A stretch of DNA of 14,177 bases. Source: UBA668 sp043740085. Lineage in GTDB: Bacteria; Actinomycetota; Acidimicrobiia; Acidimicrobiales; Ilumatobacteraceae. The notes beneath the pieces were generated by a model. That model searched no databases and was not told the origin of the DNA. It was given only the letters and a program-made list of their open reading frames with translations. Positions 1 to 6,831 of this stretch are shown here, in pieces (within the stretch, counting starts at the first letter, position 1; every line of letters begins with the position of its first letter). Made by a program: the position numbers and the translations under genes. The stretch lies in assembly GCA_043740085.1 (NCBI GenBank), contig JAYUCY010000145.1, positions 1 to 14,177 on the forward strand. The letters are read 5' to 3'.

Positions 1-2562
1 CGGCACATTGAGCATCTGACGCAGCGACGGCCAGACCTGCGCCACGCGTCGCTCATGGCGCGCAATCGAATGCGGTCGGTCGCGACTCTCACCGGTGCCA
101 GCCGCTTGCCGCTGGTGTCGCTTCAGCTGGTGCTGGTCACGATGGCAGAAGCGATCATTGGCGTGTTGACTGGTCGCTTTCGCAAGGTCGGGGCATCGTT
201 GACCGCGTTGCTGGGCATGGTGCCGCGTTCGCCGGGCTACTTTGCACGGCGTCGTTCATTGGTCAAGTTGCGTGAGGTGCCCGACTCGGAAGTTGCAGGC
301 CTGCAGGTTCGCGGCAGCGCTCGGCTGGCCAGCTACATGCGTTCGCGCGACAGCCGTCAGGTCGACCCCGACTCAACCACCGAGCGTCGCTGGCGGCAAA
401 CCGCTGGCTCGGCACCGGCCTTGGCGTGGCTGGCCGTCAGCCTGCTGGCGTTGTTTGGCAGCCGGCAACTGATTGCCAACGGAGTCCCCCGATTTGGCGA
501 GTTCCTCGCCTTCCCGGCCAGCCCGCGAGCAATGCTGTCGGGTTATCTCTCTGGCTGGTCAGGGCACGGGTTGGGCAGCACTACCGCCAGCCCCACGGGT
601 ATCGCACTGCTGGCGGTGGCCAGTGTAGGAACGCTGTTTCACATGTCACTGCTGCACACGGTGTGCGTTGTTGGTCTGCTCTTCGCCGGCTACCTCGGGA
701 TGTGGCGGCTGGCGTCGCTCTTCCCAACGGCCAGAGCGCGTATCGCCGCACTCGTTGTCTACGCGGCGGTGCCGCTGCCCTCGCAACTGCTGGCCAACGG
801 CCGTTGGGCGGCATTGGTGTGTTACGCCGCGGCACCGTGGGCGCTGCATCACCTACGCCGCATCGCCGGCATCGACACCACCGGGAGTCGCCACGACGAG
901 GCCGTCGAACGTTCGGTGGTCGTTGTCGGTCGCAAGCAATTGCGATGGGCAGCCCAGCTGACGCTCCTGACGGCAGTGGTCGTTGCATTCGCTCCGTCGT
1001 TTGCATTGCTGCTCGTCGTGATTGGTGTCTTGATGGCCTGTGCGACTCTGCTGTGTGGCGGATCCCCGCGGGCAGCGGCGAAACTCGCTGGGGCCGCCCT
1101 CGGCGCGACAATCGTTGCGTTGATTGCCAATCTGCCGTGGGCCACATCGTTGAGCGGCAGTGATGGGTGGACGTCCATCGTCGGCGTACCCGTGTCGTCG
1201 GCAAGGTCGCTGGGTGTTGGCCAGCTCGGGCGGTTCCTCGCTGACGAAGGCGGTTTTGGCGTCGTTGCGGTGTTGCTGTTCCTGCCCGTGCTGGCGGCGC
1301 CTCTCGTTGCCCGTGCGTGGCGATTCACTTGGGCGATCCGAGCTGCGGCATTGGTGTTCGGCTTCGGTGCGTTGGCGATCCTCGACGATCGTGCGGCGCT
1401 GCCGGTACGGATGCCCGAGCCGGGCGTGTTGCTGGTGCCGGTGGCCATCGGCGTTGCCTTGGCTGCTGCCTGTCTGGCGGCGGCATTCCAGGATGATGTG
1501 TTGGGTGGCTCGTTCGGCTGGCGCCAACCCCTTGGTTTGTTGGCCGGCATCGGTGTGGTCGCCGGCATCGTGCCGGGTGCCTTTGCCGTGACCGATGGTG
1601 GATGGGGCACTCCGGACCGCACGCTCGTTTCGGTAATGACTCAGCTCCCCGTCGACCCTCCCGAGGGCAACTACCGCGTGCTGTGGATCGGCGACCCGCT
1701 CGCCATTCCAGTTGCCTCGTACACCTACCAGCCCGGTGTTGGCTACGCACTTACCGACGATGGTGAACTGACGATCGAAGACTTCTGGACCGGCCGCCCG
1801 ACACCGGTGGAAGCAGAGGTCGCCACCGCGCTGCGTCAGATGGCCGCCGGTGTGACGCTGCGCGGCGGCCGGCTGCTGGCGCAGTACGGCATTCGCTATG
1901 TCATCGTGCCGCTTGCCGATGGCGCGCATGGCACCGTCGGCGCGCCGCTGGCGACACCCAACGGCTTGGTTGATGTGCTCGAAGACCAACTCGATCTCGC
2001 CGCGCCTCTGACGCGGCCGCCGAACTACCTGATCTACGAGAACTCTGCCTACACGCCAACACGCTCCATGCTGTCCGAGGCAGGCGCTGCCGCCAGCCAG
2101 GAGGCCGGTGGCGAGGCCATGGCTAGCGCCGACGTTCGCGGCTCGGTTCCGTTCGGTGTCGGTGGCCCCGACATTGGCGAGTTCACGAGCGATGTCACCG
2201 CGGGCACGTTGCACATCGCCGTGCCGTACGACAGCAACTGGTCGCTGTCTGTTGACGGCACAAAGGTGCCTGCCAGGCGCGCTTTTGGCTCGACGCTCGC
2301 GTTCGATGTGCCGACGGCCGGCCGGGCGACCCTGTCGTACAACACCCCGCTGTCGCGGTCGCTGTGGCTGGTGCTACAGCTGCTGATCTGGTTGGCGCTT
2401 GGCTTGATCGCAAGTCGGTTCAGCCTGGCCCGCTTGCGTCAGCGCCGCCGGCCGATTGCCCGCGTCGTTGACACCACGCCGTTCGCGGACCTCACTGCGC
2501 CATTGGTTGCCACTGACGGCGACGATCTGACATGGGTGGCCAGCGAAGAGGAGCTGTCATGA
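1..2562 (+). CDS. Large membrane glycosyltransferase, C-terminal part (5' end outside window)
   Basis: The reading frame is open from base 1, and an ATG at 55 is only internal, so the gene starts upstream of the window. Numbering from that Met, the first residues (hydrophobic 19-40, then a basic stretch ending near 98 with 'LQVRGSARL') look like the tail that follows the GT2 catalytic domain in large actinobacterial glycosyltransferases; the catalytic domain itself is not visible. A polytopic region follows, with hydrophobic segments around 120-141, 182-220, 228-245, 297-335, 340-365, 400-420, 425-443, 456-478 and 490-512. A 'GYLSGWSGHGLGS' loop near 163-175 is typical of GT-C-like membrane enzymes. 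A soluble, probably extracytoplasmic domain spans about 515-768, then a last helix (769-791) and an acidic cytoplasmic tail. Expected role: transfer of sugars to an envelope glycan. Its stop overlaps the next start (ATGA), so the two are translationally coupled. The sugar and acceptor are unknown. Confidence 0.7.
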   Translation, partial: RHIEHLTQRRPDLRHASLMARNRMRSVATLTGASRLPLVSLQLVLVTMAEAIIGVLTGRFRKVGASLTALLGMVPRSPGYFARRRSLVKLREVPDSEVAGLQVRGSARLASYMRSRDSRQVDPDSTTERRWRQTAGSAPALAWLAVSLLALFGSRQLIANGVPRFGEFLAFPASPRAMLSGYLSGWSGHGLGSTTASPTGIALLAVASVGTLFHMSLLHTVCVVGLLFAGYLGMWRLASLFPTARARIAALVVYAAVPLPSQLLANGRWAALVCYAAAPWALHHLRRIAGIDTTGSRHDEAVERSVVVVGRKQLRWAAQLTLLTAVVVAFAPSFALLLVVIGVLMACATLLCGGSPRAAAKLAGAALGATIVALIANLPWATSLSGSDGWTSIVGVPVSSARSLGVGQLGRFLADEGGFGVVAVLLFLPVLAAPLVARAWRFTWAIRAAALVFGFGALAILDDRAALPVRMPEPGVLLVPVAIGVALAAACLAAAFQDDVLGGSFGWRQPLGLLAGIGVVAGIVPGAFAVTDGGWGTPDRTLVSVMTQLPVDPPEGNYRVLWIGDPLAIPVASYTYQPGVGYALTDDGELTIEDFWTGRPTPVEAEVATALRQMAAGVTLRGGRLLAQYGIRYVIVPLADGAHGTVGAPLATPNGLVDVLEDQLDLAAPLTRPPNYLIYENSAYTPTRSMLSEAGAAASQEAGGEAMASADVRGSVPFGVGGPDIGEFTSDVTAGTLHIAVPYDSNWSLSVDGTKVPARRAFGSTLAFDVPTAGRATLSYNTPLSRSLWLVLQLLIWLALGLIASRFSLARLRQRRRPIARVVDTTPFADLTAPLVATDGDDLTWVASEEELS
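2547..2553 (+). promoter_or_regulatory. Shine-Dalgarno deciding the DUF5719 start
   Basis: AGAGGAG lies five bases before ATG 2559, which overlaps the upstream TGA (2560-2562). An in-frame ATG at 2532 has no such site and would add nine polar residues before the signal segment, so 2559 is preferred. Confidence 0.75.
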
Positions 2563-4001
2563 GCAGGCGCCTCGTGGCCATCCTGACAGTGATCGTGCTG
2601 CCGATCCTGCTGCTGATCGGCGTCACCCGCAGCGATCCGCCGCCGGCGACGCTGCCCACATTCGCAGCGCTCGGTGCACCGTCGATGCCCTTCGTTCCCC
2701 ATCAGGGTTTCATCAACTCCACCTGGTTCTGCCCCGGTGTGCCCACTGGCGGAACCGGGCTTGGTGGCTCGGTGACGGTCGCCAACCCCTCTGACGCGCC
2801 GTTGTCGGGCCAACTCACCGTGTTCAACGACGTTGCTGGCACCGAGCCGGCGGAGCAGCGCTTCGAAGTGCCGGCGCGCGATACGGTCGTCGTCGATCTG
2901 GCCACGGTGCTGTCGGCTGGCACCTATCTGTCGGCGATGGTGGAGATCACGGGCGGTGGCGGCTTCGTCGAGCAGCAGGCCGATCACCCCGATGGCAGTG
3001 CTGTCAGTCCATGTTCCAACAGCACCTCGGCCAATTGGTACTTCGCCGACAACTACACGCTGGGGGACAGCAAGGAAGACATCGTCATCACCAACCCGTT
3101 CCCCGACCAGGCGATCGTCGACTTCGCCTTTGGGAGCGAGGGTGGCACGTCAACCTCGCAGAAGCTGTTGGGCGTGCCCGTGTCGGGGCACTCGGTGCTG
3201 ATCGTCAATCAGTCGTTCTTCAAGCTCGACGAAACGGTGTTGGGCATGTCGATCGTGGCCTCGCGGGGCCGAGTGGTCGTCGGGCGGGCGCAGCAGTATC
3301 TCGGCGAACGCCAGGGCTACTCCATGTCGCTGGGGTCCCCGGCCGGTTCAACCGACTGGTGGTTCGCGGACGGAGAGAACAGTGGTAACTACGAGCGCTA
3401 CAGCATTTACAACCCGGGTACCGAGGAGGCGACTGTGCAGCCGATCTTCTTGGGTGTCAATAGCGACACGTTCGGCAACGACGTCGAGCCGATCACGATT
3501 GCACCTGGGCGTGTGGCATCGTTGAGCATCAAGGACGTCCCCACGCTGCCAGCCGGCCGCCACGGCGCCCAGTTCTCATCGCTGACCGGCACGCCGGTGG
3601 TGATCGAGCGTGCCATCACTCGTCAGGCGGGGGAGGGTTTCGCCACCACCGTCGTTCGTGGTGTCGAGCAGTACTTTGCCGAGCCCGGGTATTTCCGCTG
3701 GAGTATGGCCATTGGCACCGATCTCGCTGTCGACAACGTGCTGGTGGTGCTCAACGTCTCGTACACCGATGCAACGGTTGCAGTCAAGGCGCTGGGCCCC
3801 GGTGGCGAAGTCGATCTCCCCGGCTTGGAAGCGGTGCCCGTGCCGGCCAATGGTGTGATCACCATTGCGATCCCCGACCAGGCCGCGGCCCTTGGTCATC
3901 CGCTGATCGTTGTGGGCACACAACCGATCGTCGTCGAACGCCTGCTGCCTCGCGGTGGCGACCTTCGTGGTCGCTCCGGGTCGCTGGCGCTGCCGGGCTG
4001 A
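2559..4001 (+). CDS. DUF5719-family secreted or membrane-anchored protein
   Basis: A 480-residue protein with a short basic N-terminus (MSRR) and a hydrophobic segment at 5-22, so a signal peptide or N-terminal anchor. The rest is exported and beta-rich. At least four similar strand-loop units are visible: 'SVTVANPSDAPLSG' (71-84), 'DIVITNPFPDQAIV' (174-187), 'YSIYNPGTEEATV' (281-293) and 'VLVVLNVSYTDATV' (394-407). Aromatic 'WYFAD' or 'WWFAD' motifs (160-164, 267-271) precede the second and third units, and 'YFAEP' (372-376) precedes the fourth. Only two cysteines remain after the signal region (C58, C152); a disulfide is possible. Proteins of this type commonly follow the large GT2 membrane protein in actinobacteria, as here, and the ATGA overlap suggests co-translation. 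The biochemical role of the family is not known to me; an accessory role in envelope glycan assembly is inference. Confidence 0.75.
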   Translation: MSRRLVAILTVIVLPILLLIGVTRSDPPPATLPTFAALGAPSMPFVPHQGFINSTWFCPGVPTGGTGLGGSVTVANPSDAPLSGQLTVFNDVAGTEPAEQRFEVPARDTVVVDLATVLSAGTYLSAMVEITGGGGFVEQQADHPDGSAVSPCSNSTSANWYFADNYTLGDSKEDIVITNPFPDQAIVDFAFGSEGGTSTSQKLLGVPVSGHSVLIVNQSFFKLDETVLGMSIVASRGRVVVGRAQQYLGERQGYSMSLGSPAGSTDWWFADGENSGNYERYSIYNPGTEEATVQPIFLGVNSDTFGNDVEPITIAPGRVASLSIKDVPTLPAGRHGAQFSSLTGTPVVIERAITRQAGEGFATTVVRGVEQYFAEPGYFRWSMAIGTDLAVDNVLVVLNVSYTDATVAVKALGPGGEVDLPGLEAVPVPANGVITIAIPDQAAALGHPLIVVGTQPIVVERLLPRGGDLRGRSGSLALPG

Positions 4002-4014
4002 GAGGGCCTGCACC

Positions 4015-4449
4015 ATGCAACAGATTCTGACCGCGTTGGCTGTTGTCGCGGCGGCGGTCGTGGCGGGTCTGGTGCTACGCCGCCGGCAGGTGGTGCAAGC
4101 GCCGACGCAGCCAAGTGTGGCGGTGCCCGCGCAGCTGGATCGGGCCGACTTTGCGGCGCCGACCCCGTGGCTGGTGGCGGTGTTTTCGTCGGCAACGTGC
4201 ACGACGTGCGCCGATGTGGTGCGTAAGGCACGGGTGCTCTCGTCGCCAGAGGTGACGGTGCTCGACATCGAATTCGGTAGCGCCAAAGATCTGCATAGGA
4301 AGTACAACATCGAGGCGGTGCCGGTCGTTGCCATCGCCGATGCCGACGGCGTGGTGCGAGCAGGTTTCGCTGGCCCGGTCACCGCGACCGATCTGTGGGC
4401 AGCGGTTGCCGAAGCCCGTCAGCCAGGCACCAGCACGCCGTGTGACTAG
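4015..4449 (+). CDS. Membrane-anchored thioredoxin-like protein
   Basis: A 144-residue protein. Residues 4-21 are hydrophobic and are followed at once by LRRR, so the positive-inside rule places the C-terminal domain in the cytoplasm. The domain has a thioredoxin pattern: 'WLVAVFSSATCTTCADVV' with a CxxC site C62-T-T-C65, a strand 'VTVLDIEF', and 'EAVPVVAI' with the cis-proline at P103, then 'GFAGP'. This is the expected order for a small thiol-disulfide oxidoreductase; the CTTC active site differs from the usual CGPC. The start at 4015 is preferred to an upstream in-frame ATG (3910) because a purine-rich site (gagaggg, about 4000-4006) precedes it and because 3910 lies deep inside the previous gene. 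It follows the DUF5719 gene by 13 bases and is probably in the same operon. It converges with ftsH and overlaps it by four bases. Partner proteins are unknown. Confidence 0.72.
   Translation: MQQILTALAVVAAAVVAGLVLRRRQVVQAPTQPSVAVPAQLDRADFAAPTPWLVAVFSSATCTTCADVVRKARVLSSPEVTVLDIEFGSAKDLHRKYNIEAVPVVAIADADGVVRAGFAGPVTATDLWAAVAEARQPGTSTPCD
4446..4449. other. Shared CTAG: both convergent stop codons
   Basis: The thioredoxin-like gene ends in TAG at 4447-4449 and ftsH ends in TAG on the other strand at 4448-4446. Both are read from the one CTAG palindrome, so there is no intergenic space for a terminator. Confidence 0.9.
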
Positions 4450-6407
4450 TCGACGTGAGCGGCAGTGTCGTCGGTGACGGCAGTGTCGTCGGTGACGGCA
4501 GTGCCCGGCGCATCGTCGAGGCTGGCTTGCACCAGCGCCGCGACTTCCGCACCGTCGATGGTTTCCTTCTCCAAGAGCGCCTGTGCCACCAGCTCAAGCG
4601 CTGGGCGGTACTTGAGCAGCAGCTCGGTGGCCCGAGCTTCCTGCTCGTGCAGTATGCGTGAGATTTCGCCATCCACAAGTCGGGCAGTGTCGTCGCTGTA
4701 CTCGCGGCCCTGCGTCATCAGGTCTTCGCCGAGGAAGACCTGCTGTGAGCCGCTCCAGGCCATTGGCCCAACGGCCTCGCTCATGCCCCACTCGCGCACC
4801 ATGCGGCGAGCAATGCCGGTGGCCTGTTCGAGGTCGTTGGCGGCGCCGGAGTTGAGGTGCCCAAAGACAATCTTCTCCGCCACGCGGCCGCCCATGGCCT
4901 TGCAGATCAGGTCGTCGAAGAAATCCTTCGAGTAGGTGTGGCGCTCTTCTGGCAGGCTCCAGGTGACGCCCAGGGCCATACCTCGCGGGAGGATGGTGAC
5001 CTTGTGCAGCGGGTCGGTGTTGGAGAGTACGACAGTGAGAATGGCGTGGCCACCCTCATGGATTGCAGTGGCGCGCTTCTCTTCGGCGCTGAGCACCAGG
5101 CTCTCGCGACGAGCGCCCATGACCACGCGGTCACGAGCGTTCTCGAAGTCGATGCGCTCGATCTGCTTGCTGCCACGGCGCACGGCGAACAGTGCAGACT
5201 CGTTGACCAGGTTGGCTAGGTCGGCGCCGGACATACCGGGCGTGGCCTTTGCCATGACGTCCAGATCGACGTCGGGGCCCATCCGCTTGTCGCGGCTATG
5301 CACCTTCAGAATCGCCAGGCGCTCTGAGTTTTCGGGAAGCGGCACGACGATTTGACGATCGAAGCGGCCAGGACGCAGCAACGCCGGGTCGAGAATGTCG
5401 GGGCGGTTGGTGGCCGCGAGAATCACGATGCCTTCGCTGGTTTCGAAGCCGTCCATCTCGGCGAGCATCTGGTTCAGCGTTTGCTCGCGCTCGTCGTGCC
5501 CGCCGCCAAGACCGGCACCGCGCTTGCGACCAATCGAGTCGATCTCGTCGATGAAGATGATGGCACGGCCCAGCTTGCGAGCTTGCGCAAACAGGTCGCG
5601 AACGCGGCTGGCGCCAACACCAACGAACATCTCCATGAAGTCGGAGCCGGTGACCGAGAGGAAGCCGACGCCTGCCTCGCCGGCGACGGCGCGGGCGAAC
5701 AGCGTCTTGCCGGTGCCGGGAGGGCCAACCAGCAGCATGCCCTTGGGCACGCGGGCGCCAATCTCGCGGAAGCGCTCTGGCATCTTCAAGAAATCGACGA
5801 CTTCGGTGATCTCCTGCTTGACGCCTTCGTAACCGGCGATGTCGGCGAACGTGGTGGAGGGCTTGTCGGCCTGGTACGCCTTGGCGCGGCTGCGGCCAAT
5901 GGACATGACATTGCCCATTTGCCCCTGTGCCCGCTTGTTCATCCACACGAGGAAACCAATGATGAGCACGAACGGCAGTAGTAGGCCGATCGAGCTGAGC
6001 AGCCAGTTGCTGTCGGGCTCCTTGGTCGTCCAGTCCACTTTGTGTTCGGTGAGCAGCGCCAGCTCGCCGTCGCTGGGGAAACCGTCGCGGACGGTAGTGG
6101 TGAACTTCGACCCGTCCTTCAGCTCGCCCGAGATGCTGTTCGAGCCGTTGGTCAGCGAGAACTTGACGACTTCGTCCTTCTCGACAGCGGTGACGAACTG
6201 GGTATAGCTCAGCTTCTCGCCACTGTCTGACGGCCACACTTGGTTGAGCAGCAACGTGCCGACCAGAACGGCGAGAAGAACTGGAATAGTCCAGCGGGGC
6301 CAACCGGCACCTAGCTGGCGGCCCTTGCCGCCAGCGGGCGGCTGTGGGCCCGACTTTTGGCCGCGCCCGGGGGGCGGCGGTGGCGGCGGCGGGGGGAGAT
6401 TGCTCAT
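4446..6407 (-). CDS. ftsH: ATP-dependent zinc metalloprotease FtsH
   Basis: A 653-residue membrane AAA+ protease that degrades unneeded or damaged membrane and soluble proteins. The order is: a proline-rich N-terminus (nine prolines, 5-13), helix 1 (about 40-56), an extracytoplasmic domain (57-135), helix 2 (136-156), an AAA+ domain with Walker A GPPGTGKT (228-235), pore loop FVG (261-263), Walker B IIFIDEID (283-290), and arginines R345/R348 in 'RPGRFDR'. The peptidase domain has HEGGH (450-454; H450 and H454 bind zinc, E451 is catalytic) and D525 in 'SGAANDLEQAT' as likely third ligand. All key residues are present and length is normal for the family. The C-terminus ends in a duplicated TAVTDD hexapeptide (637-648). 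It is divergent from the DUF3499 gene and convergent with the thioredoxin-like gene. There is no strong Shine-Dalgarno; see the possible leaderless promoter. Confidence 0.96.
   Translation of the reverse strand: MSNLPPPPPPPPPGRGQKSGPQPPAGGKGRQLGAGWPRWTIPVLLAVLVGTLLLNQVWPSDSGEKLSYTQFVTAVEKDEVVKFSLTNGSNSISGELKDGSKFTTTVRDGFPSDGELALLTEHKVDWTTKEPDSNWLLSSIGLLLPFVLIIGFLVWMNKRAQGQMGNVMSIGRSRAKAYQADKPSTTFADIAGYEGVKQEITEVVDFLKMPERFREIGARVPKGMLLVGPPGTGKTLFARAVAGEAGVGFLSVTGSDFMEMFVGVGASRVRDLFAQARKLGRAIIFIDEIDSIGRKRGAGLGGGHDEREQTLNQMLAEMDGFETSEGIVILAATNRPDILDPALLRPGRFDRQIVVPLPENSERLAILKVHSRDKRMGPDVDLDVMAKATPGMSGADLANLVNESALFAVRRGSKQIERIDFENARDRVVMGARRESLVLSAEEKRATAIHEGGHAILTVVLSNTDPLHKVTILPRGMALGVTWSLPEERHTYSKDFFDDLICKAMGGRVAEKIVFGHLNSGAANDLEQATGIARRMVREWGMSEAVGPMAWSGSQQVFLGEDLMTQGREYSDDTARLVDGEISRILHEQEARATELLLKYRPALELVAQALLEKETIDGAEVAALVQASLDDAPGTAVTDDTAVTDDTAAHVD
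4461..4503 (-). repeat. 18-bp tandem repeat in the 3' end of ftsH (2.4 copies)
   Basis: On the plus strand the unit ggcagtgtcgtcggtgac occurs at 4461-4478 and identically at 4479-4496, followed by a partial ggcagtg (4497-4503). It is in frame and encodes two TAVTDD units plus a partial one near the FtsH C-terminus. The two full copies are identical at the DNA level, which suggests a recent duplication. Confidence 0.9.
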
Positions 6408-6413
6408 GGCCTA

Positions 6414-6419
6414 ATGCTA
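6414..6419 (-). promoter_or_regulatory. Possible ftsH -10 element; transcript may be leaderless
   Basis: On the minus strand TAGCAT (TANNNT pattern) ends six bases before the ATG. That spacing would put transcription start at or next to the start codon, as in leaderless actinobacterial transcripts. Only a weak AGG lies before the ATG, and no convincing -35 was found. Confidence 0.35.
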
Positions 6420-6515
6420 AGGGGGTTTTGCGGCGGCGGCTCGTCGAACGGCCACTCGCGACACTGTTCACACGGTCGCGCGCACGTTCGGGGAGGTCCA
6501 CCACTTCCAACCCTT

Positions 6516-6521
6516 TACGAT
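6516..6521 (+). promoter_or_regulatory. Possible -10 element for the DUF3499 operon
   Basis: TACGAT fits the TANNNT actinobacterial -10 pattern and lies 14 bases before ATG 6536. A gagg purine stretch (6529-6532) lies unusually close to the start. No good -35 is visible at the expected distance. Confidence 0.35.
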
Positions 6522-6528
6522 TTATCGT
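6517..6528. repeat. Inverted repeat ACGAT-TT-ATCGT over the promoter
   Basis: Perfect 5-bp arms separated by two bases. It overlaps the TACGAT hexamer and ends seven bases before the DUF3499 start codon, so it is placed where an operator would act. Confidence 0.5.
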
Positions 6529-6535
6529 GAGGTGA

Positions 6536-6772
6536 ATGAGCAGGCAGTGTTCGCGCAGCGGTTGTGCAGAGGCGGCAGTGGTGACGCTTTCGTATCAGTA
6601 CGCCCGTTCCATGGTGTGGCTTGACGAGCTCAGTGCCGAGCGCGACCCCCACAGTTACGACCTATGTCAGCGGCACACGGCCCGCCTCTCGGTGCCCAAC
6701 GGGTGGCGTTTGGACGACCGTCGCTCTCGTCGCGAGCTTGCGTACGCCGCGGCGCCTCGCCTCGCCGGCTGA
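6536..6772 (+). CDS. DUF3499 family small zinc-motif protein
   Basis: A 78-residue basic protein. It shows the DUF3499 pattern: 'CSRSGC' (C5, C10), 'A-V-V-T-L-S-Y-x-Y-A', then 'PHSYDLCQRH' (C44, H47) and 'L-x-V-P-N-G-W' (51-57). The C5/C10 and C44/H47 pairs would suit one structural zinc ion. The C-terminal 20 residues are arginine- and alanine-rich and less conserved. The family is actinobacterial and often lies near manB, as here; no activity is known to me. The ATG at 6536 follows a gagg stretch and starts exactly with the family motif. It is the first gene of the plus-strand group after the divergent promoter and is followed by the CPBP protease gene after 59 bases. Confidence 0.82.
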   Translation: MSRQCSRSGCAEAAVVTLSYQYARSMVWLDELSAERDPHSYDLCQRHTARLSVPNGWRLDDRRSRRELAYAAAPRLAG

Positions 6773-6817
6773 CGGCCGGTCGCGCCCGCGCGCCTCTCCA
6801 AGCAGAACGGTCAGCGG

Positions 6818-6823
6818 TAGGCT
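6818..6823 (+). promoter_or_regulatory. Possible -10 element TAGGCT before the CPBP gene
   Basis: TAGGCT fits the TANNNT pattern and ends eight bases before the GTG at 6832, compatible with a leaderless or very short-leader transcript. The same bases (ggtagg) could instead be a weak ribosome binding site about ten bases before the GTG. No clear -35 is seen. Confidence 0.3.
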
Positions 6824-6831
6824 CGCCCGTC

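Larger units (their letters stand above)
6408..6535. promoter_or_regulatory. Divergent intergenic region between ftsH and the DUF3499 gene
   Basis: These 128 bases are the only divergent promoter region in the window. They hold the ftsH -10 candidate, a GC-rich middle part in which I see no clear element, and near the DUF3499 start a TACGAT hexamer and an inverted repeat. I see no ORF or RNA gene in it. Confidence 0.6.

Noticed and set aside
853..2214. 453-residue antisense open frame inside the first glycosyltransferase gene
   Set aside because: Its composition (Arg-, His- and Gln-rich) is typical of the reverse frame of a high-GC gene. No family motif, and the sense frame has clear membrane-protein features.
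2532..2558. ATG 2532 as start of the DUF5719 gene
   Set aside because: ATG 2559 has a good AGAGGAG at the right spacing and forms an ATGA overlap with the previous stop.
5352..5981. 209-residue open frame opposite ftsH
   Set aside because: It lies fully inside the AAA+ coding region of ftsH and has no domain signal of its own.
6664..6831. Longer CPBP protease starting at ATG 6664
   Set aside because: The added part overlaps the DUF3499 gene, is arginine-rich and is not expected before the first helix of this family. GTG 6832 is preferred.
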